Source of the DNA: Candidatus Bathyarchaeota archaeon
Lineage (GTDB): Archaea; Thermoproteota; Bathyarchaeia; Bathyarchaeales; Bathycorpusculaceae
Assembly (NCBI GenBank): GCA_003164295.1
Contig: PLTA01000039.1
Span: 50,019-114,018 of the forward strand
Direction: 5' to 3'
DNA: 64,000 nucleotides
A model generated the notes under the pieces. It did no database searches. It saw only the letters and a list, made by a program, of their open reading frames with translations, and had not been told where the DNA came from. Position 1 is the stretch's first letter, and every line of letters starts with the position of its first letter. Below are positions 59,931-64,000 of the stretch, piece by piece. Position numbers and translations under genes: made by a program.

Positions 59931-61348
59931 CGTTTGTCTTTGTTCTCTTTGTCGCTTTTGACGGTTGTTATAATTACTTTGTTTGCGTAGATTTTTGCGT
60001 CTTTAAGTATGATTTTGAATCCGCCGGCCATTATGGGCAATGATCCTGCAGTTGCTACTGGCATCATTGTGCCTGCTGCTTCTTCGTTAACTTGGATTGC
60101 TTGTGCTTCTGGTTCAGGTGCTGCTTCTGCTTCCCATTTTGCTACTACTGGGTGATTCTTTTCCTTTAGGAATGCTTTGAGTTCATCAATGTTCTTTGCA
60201 GTTTCTTCAGTGGCTATTTTGTCAACGAGTTCTGCGGGTATGAAGTCTTTTACTTTTTCTTTAACTTCTTTAGGTACCCAAACGATGCGGTTCCATCCAC
60301 CGTCTGCTGCGAAGAATTTCTTGCTTCTCATGTATTCGATGGACATCCCATGGAATCCGTCGATTTGTCTTCCGCCTGCTGCTGAGTCGGCGATTGTGCT
60401 GAATGGTAAGCCGTTTACTGCTGCGCCTTTGAAGCTTCTGTTAACCACTGCTAAGCCGTCGACTTCAGGGATGTAGAAGGTTACTGCTTCGAAGCATCCG
60501 CATGAAGTGTGTGGGTGATCAAATGCTGTGTATAGCCAAACTTGCTGAACTTCGCCCATGGTGCGTTTCTTGGCGGCTTCGTTGACGCCTGAGAATTCAC
60601 CTTTCTCTTCGTTGATCATTTCGCCTCTTGGAATAGCGAAAACTGGGCCTTTTGGATCGATGCTTGCTGAGGCTTTGCCGTCAAACCAGCTGATTGCGCC
60701 GCAGTTGCTGTATCTTTGTGGTGTTATTATGCAAACGTGGCTTGGTGCGAATGATTGACATAGAGCACAGCCGTAGAATGTGTCAACTTCTGAGTCTTTG
60801 AGTCCTCTTGCTTTTGCGTCACGAGACTCGTATGCTTGGAGCGCTTCGGGATAGAATTCATCTATTTTTGCTGGGTCTGTTATGAAGGTAATTTGTACTT
60901 TTTCAATAATTGGCAATTCACTTTTGAATAGGCGGTAGAGAACTTTGCCGATTGGTTCAAAGCTGTTTAAGCCTTTTTGGAAGGATTTTTTGCCTATGCG
61001 TATCCAGAGGTCATAACGTTGGTTTAGGTGCATGAAGCCCTCGATATAGTTTAAGTAACCATGGATACGTCTTTCAATGACACCTTCAAGGCCTTGGTCA
61101 AGTTTTGATCCTGCAGCTTCAACAAGGATTCCGAATGGATAAGCGCCGCCTTCTTTTAGGTCTTTTAGGTCTGGGCCGATGATGGTGATTTTTCCATCTT
61201 CGACTTCATTCATGGGTTTTACTTTTGCCAGCTCAAACTTTTGTTTGACTGTCGGACCGCCGAGTTCAACTTGCATGTCATTTCTTCGGATACGTTCGCC
61301 TTCGAATATTACGCCAACTTCAACAGGTATATCTTTAAACATAGACAT
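59927..61348 (-). CDS. cdhC: acetyl-CoA decarbonylase/synthase beta subunit (acetyl-CoA synthase)
   Basis: A 473-residue CdhC of the archaeal form, without the N-terminal CO-dehydrogenase-interacting domain of bacterial AcsB. Its cluster A ligands are in FYGCALCQSFAPSHVC and SNCGAIS, with Cys-Gly-Cys in the later HTSCGCFEAV; the nickel site forms acetyl-CoA from CO, methyl and CoA. The C-terminal 80 residues are a Glu/Ala-rich linker and a small domain typical of archaeal CdhC. ATG 61348 has GGAGG upstream. Confidence 0.94.
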   Translation of the reverse strand: MSMFKDIPVEVGVIFEGERIRRNDMQVELGGPTVKQKFELAKVKPMNEVEDGKITIIGPDLKDLKEGGAYPFGILVEAAGSKLDQGLEGVIERRIHGYLNYIEGFMHLNQRYDLWIRIGKKSFQKGLNSFEPIGKVLYRLFKSELPIIEKVQITFITDPAKIDEFYPEALQAYESRDAKARGLKDSEVDTFYGCALCQSFAPSHVCIITPQRYSNCGAISWFDGKASASIDPKGPVFAIPRGEMINEEKGEFSGVNEAAKKRTMGEVQQVWLYTAFDHPHTSCGCFEAVTFYIPEVDGLAVVNRSFKGAAVNGLPFSTIADSAAGGRQIDGFHGMSIEYMRSKKFFAADGGWNRIVWVPKEVKEKVKDFIPAELVDKIATEETAKNIDELKAFLKEKNHPVVAKWEAEAAPEPEAQAIQVNEEAAGTMMPVATAGSLPIMAGGFKIILKDAKIYANKVIITTVKSDKENKDKR

Positions 61349-61353
61349 TTTTT

Positions 61354-61896
61354 TTAATTTCCTCCATTAAATTTCTGTGTCATTACTGTAAGGTTTGCAG
61401 CCCACTCTTCTAGGGTTGCGTTGGGGAAAGACCAACTTGCGTGGACATGGTACATGTTGTCAAGGGTCATTGTTTTGAGGTCTGGTGCAAAATGTTTGAG
61501 TCCCGCAAGGATAAGTGCTTCCATGTAATAGGGCATGCCTACATAGATAACAAGGTCTGGGTGTCCTTTGCCGTCTAAGCCTTGCCAAGATGGGTCTCCG
61601 ACGCGTTGACTTATTTCCATTGCATTCATGAATGCTGCTGGGTTATAGCCTCTTTTTATGAATTCACCGACCATGTGGGCTGTTGCTACTACTGGAATTT
61701 TAGATGCGTTTGCGAGGTCGATGATGTATTCGATTGCTTGTTTGCCTTCCATCCAACGTTCGGTAACGTTGCTGCCTACAATAAGCAGGGGGCGAGAGGC
61801 TTTTTTGATCATTGCTACGGCTATCTCGGGTTTTTGAATTGGATTTGCTTTTTTACTTGTTGCTACTTCTGCACATTGCCATGGTTCACAGGACAT
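61354..61896 (-). CDS. cdhB: acetyl-CoA decarbonylase/synthase epsilon subunit
   Basis: A 180-residue CdhB, the non-catalytic subunit that pairs with CdhA in the CO-dehydrogenase module. It has a Rossmann-like fold with KKASRPLLIVGSNVTE, PVVATAHMVGEFIKRG and DLVIYVGMPYYMEALILAGL. It starts at ATG 61896, 4-10 nt after GGAGG, and lies 16 nt after cdhA. Its stop is 5 nt from the cdhC start. Confidence 0.93.
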   Translation of the reverse strand: MSCEPWQCAEVATSKKANPIQKPEIAVAMIKKASRPLLIVGSNVTERWMEGKQAIEYIIDLANASKIPVVATAHMVGEFIKRGYNPAAFMNAMEISQRVGDPSWQGLDGKGHPDLVIYVGMPYYMEALILAGLKHFAPDLKTMTLDNMYHVHASWSFPNATLEEWAANLTVMTQKFNGGN

Positions 61897-61912
61897 ATCT
61901 TTTTCTCCTCCA

Positions 61913-64000
61913 TTATTCCTTCATTTTTCGGACCATTCTTGGAAGCAACGTTGGGTCCGGAATTATTGTTTCTTTCCAGTTGTGGTCTGCAAGTATCTTT
62001 GCGAATTCATCCTTCATCGTCATTGGGACATCAGCCATTGTTCTAACGAACAGATGTAGGTCATCTGGCATAACTCCCATGTATCGTTTGCTCAAGTCAA
62101 CATAGTGGCTTAGTTTTATGCTGCGTCCTTTCCAGGTATCGTTTGGTCTGATGCAAAGTTTTGCGATTGCAACCATACATTCCTCTTTAGTTTCAGCTAC
62201 ATTAAAGAGATGTTCTGGTGCTGGACCAACATTCACTTTATCGCCTGTACGTGCATCGTAAACCATCCAGTTTTCTGGGTCTTCTTTTCTGCCAAGAAGC
62301 ATACGTCTGTATTTGCTGCCATGTGGACCGACCAGAACTGGTATACCTAAACGCCAGAAGCCTGCGCCGATTGCAGCTGCTTTCTGTGAATATGCACCCC
62401 AAGCTAAACCGACCGCGCCAAGACGGTTGTGTATGTAATCTGCGATCTCTTCGTAGTTGCCTTTTAGTGGGCGTTTTGCGAAAATGTTTGCTACTTTGAT
62501 TGCTGCTCCTGCGATGTGTGCGTTTGATACGCATGAACCTGTGTTGAGGACTCCTCCAGCTTCAAACCCGCCTGGGAATTCTTCATAGAGTGTTTGGCCG
62601 TCGCTGTTGCGGTAGCTACCTGCGGACATTGCGGAGCAACCTGATAATGCTACGATGTATCTTCTGCTTGCAAATTCTCTCGCGATGTCATACACGTCTT
62701 TGCCGCCTTTTGGATAGTTACTGCATCCTACGATTGCAACTATGCCTGGAATTTCTCCGAGGACAATTGGGCTACCGACGTTTCGTATTTCGACGTCTGA
62801 GACTTGGCCTCTGCCTACGCGGCACAGGTTATTTTCTGCGTACATTGCTTTTTCGCCGGCTTTAATGGTGAGGCTGTGTATCATGATTTTCTGTGGGCAT
62901 GCTTCTTCGCATCTTCCGCATCCAATGCAGGTTTCATAAAGGTCTTCAAGTAGGCTTAGGTCGCCTTTTGCAGCTGCGTTCATGGCTGCTGGAATTGCGA
63001 AGTCTTGTGGGCAGTTACGTTGGCAACTCTTGCATTGTGTGCAGCTCTTAGCAATTTGTGTAATTTCCTCAATGCTTGGGAGAACGTTCTTTCTCTTGCG
63101 TATTGGAGCAACTTTTTGAGCTACGCGGACAGCGACTTCGCCGACTTTTTCTGGGTCAAGAATCAATACACCTGCTACTTTGCCGCTTAAGAGGTCAGAG
63201 ACGATTTCGTCTGCCGGGTCGTTAGTGCGGTTCTTGAAGCCCATGCAGTTCTTTTCTGATGCCGCAATTACAGGAGCATTTACCTTTTGTGCTTCTTCAA
63301 AAACATCTGTTCTGATGCATTGCTCATCGAGGACAACTACATCTGCTAATCCTGCGCGAATAAATCTGAGCTCCCAGCTGATTGGACCGACAATTCTTGC
63401 TTGTTTATAATACCTTGTCATGTCGTGGGAAGTGCAGCATAATCCGACAATTTCGATTTTATCGTCAACTTTGTTATCTTTGGCATAGTCTATTATTCCG
63501 ACTGATGGGACAACGTTGTGCCCGATTGTCATAATGACCGGTTTAGTGCGGTCAACGCTACCTATGCCGAGTTTAACAAGAGGTGCTTCGGGGTCAGCTT
63601 TCGGATATCCTAAAGTTGAGATTTGTGCTATGTCGCCGACTTCCATGCCTACGTGGTCAACCATACCAACGTGCATGGCTTTGGATTCAAAATCTAAGTT
63701 GTTGCCTTCCTGACCTGTGTGTGCCACAGCAAGGATTTGGGTGATTTGTTCTTCAGTATAAGTTAAGACTTCATCAAGGTCACCGAGTGTTTCAGGCTTT
63801 ATACCGGTAACCAAGCGTGTGACTGGTGCTTCAACTTTTACATTTAAGCCGCCGACGTTTAAGGGGTATCTGCGTCCATATTTCTCGATTAAGTGATTGA
63901 GAAGATGTCGTGAGTGGGCTGTGTGGCAGGCTGCTCCAATTGCACAAGCTATCATCACAATACGAGAAGATTGGGTTGCGATGTCTATGCCGCATGCGCC
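61913..64000 (-). CDS. cdhA: acetyl-CoA decarbonylase/synthase alpha subunit (CO dehydrogenase), 5' end cut off
   Basis: The last 695 or so residues of CdhA, the nickel-iron CO dehydrogenase that interconverts CO and CO2. The open frame continues past the right edge: the terminal codons read GACGIDIATQSSRIV, matching the D-cluster/N-terminal Cys region of the family, so GTG 63958 is not the start. Inside are an electron-transfer domain with CTQCKSCQRNCP and CIGCGRCEEACP ([4Fe-4S] B/E/F clusters) and the C-cluster Cys residues such as CCTSHDMTRY, VGCSNYPKGG, LSGCSAMSAG and TGSCVSNAH. Archaeal length would be about 770-800, so some 80-100 residues are missing. First gene of the cdhABCDE operon. 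Confidence 0.95.
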   Translation of the reverse strand, partial: GACGIDIATQSSRIVMIACAIGAACHTAHSRHLLNHLIEKYGRRYPLNVGGLNVKVEAPVTRLVTGIKPETLGDLDEVLTYTEEQITQILAVAHTGQEGNNLDFESKAMHVGMVDHVGMEVGDIAQISTLGYPKADPEAPLVKLGIGSVDRTKPVIMTIGHNVVPSVGIIDYAKDNKVDDKIEIVGLCCTSHDMTRYYKQARIVGPISWELRFIRAGLADVVVLDEQCIRTDVFEEAQKVNAPVIAASEKNCMGFKNRTNDPADEIVSDLLSGKVAGVLILDPEKVGEVAVRVAQKVAPIRKRKNVLPSIEEITQIAKSCTQCKSCQRNCPQDFAIPAAMNAAAKGDLSLLEDLYETCIGCGRCEEACPQKIMIHSLTIKAGEKAMYAENNLCRVGRGQVSDVEIRNVGSPIVLGEIPGIVAIVGCSNYPKGGKDVYDIAREFASRRYIVALSGCSAMSAGSYRNSDGQTLYEEFPGGFEAGGVLNTGSCVSNAHIAGAAIKVANIFAKRPLKGNYEEIADYIHNRLGAVGLAWGAYSQKAAAIGAGFWRLGIPVLVGPHGSKYRRMLLGRKEDPENWMVYDARTGDKVNVGPAPEHLFNVAETKEECMVAIAKLCIRPNDTWKGRSIKLSHYVDLSKRYMGVMPDDLHLFVRTMADVPMTMKDEFAKILADHNWKETIIPDPTLLPRMVRKMKE

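Noticed and set aside
63841..63958. GTG 63958 as the start of cdhA
   Set aside because: The same frame stays open to the window edge with family-like residues (GACGIDIATQ), so the gene is truncated by the window rather than starting there.

Overview
The window is archaeal. It carries both subunits of topoisomerase VI, a eukaryotic-type primase small-subunit homologue, ABCE1/RLI, parvulin- and TRAM-type small proteins, tRNAs (one with a bulge-helix-bulge intron), TATA-type promoters, and the archaeal five-subunit acetyl-CoA decarbonylase/synthase with formylmethanofuran:H4MPT formyltransferase. It also has bacterial-type GAPDH, GlpX-type FBPase, KGG stress-repeat proteins and no mcr genes. Together these best fit an anaerobic, probably acetogenic or organotrophic member of the Thermoproteota such as Bathyarchaeia. 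That placement is inference; no 16S is present. Ribosome binding sites are usually GGTGA or GGAGG, 5-10 nt before ATG, GTG or TTG, and I used them to move many starts inward.

Layout. 0-5.4 kb: a membrane-anchored coiled-coil surface protein, a small ferredoxin, a parvulin, and a copper-type P-ATPase with a YHS companion. 5.4-15.5 kb: a redox and oxygen-defence stretch (protein disulfide oxidoreductase, OsmC, flavodiiron protein, rubrerythrin, SOD, zinc ferredoxin, Lpd-like flavoprotein, glutaredoxin plus ferredoxin-thioredoxin reductase with a fused rubredoxin, peroxiredoxin), with a short PriS-like protein and endonuclease III between them. 15.6-17.9 kb: a patch of frame-disrupted genes (VIT-like membrane protein, HtrA protease). 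17.9-20.4 kb: regulators, a ferritin-like protein and flavodoxin. 20.5-22.7 kb: five KGG-repeat stress genes and a DUF2795 gene, all on the minus strand and each with a strong SD; this is the most accessory-looking region. 22.9-28.5 kb: B12 radical SAM, a PQQ-propeller/GT39 fusion, a PQ-loop-like membrane protein, tRNA-Arg and a regulator.

28.6-36.2 kb is central carbon metabolism: a DUF2090 aldolase-like protein overlapping glpX, a GT4 glycosyltransferase, then gap-pgk. 36.3-41.7 kb is information processing (ABCE1, Top6B-Top6A, zinc ribbon, TRAM). 42-44.7 kb encodes a large PQQ-propeller cell-surface protein. 45.1-55.9 kb holds tRNA-Gly(CCC) with a non-canonical intron and de novo purine synthesis: purM-S-L-Q on plus, facing a tight minus-strand operon purF, purD, HAD, ftr, pfkB. 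56.3-57.1 kb: a VOC protein and an orphan DUF433 antitoxin-like gene. 57.2-64 kb: the cdhA-B-C-D-E operon on minus, with cdhA cut by the right edge.

The genes fit a metabolism that fixes or releases CO2 through the archaeal Wood-Ljungdahl pathway (Ftr plus ACDS), runs gluconeogenesis/glycolysis partly with bacterial-type enzymes, makes purines de novo, and defends itself against oxygen. The least explained items are a three-copy hairpin element with a conserved loop (27.05 kb and twice at 56.2 kb), the KGG/DUF2795 array with a shared upstream motif, two genes whose best start is ACG, and the tRNA-Gly intron placed inside the anticodon stem.
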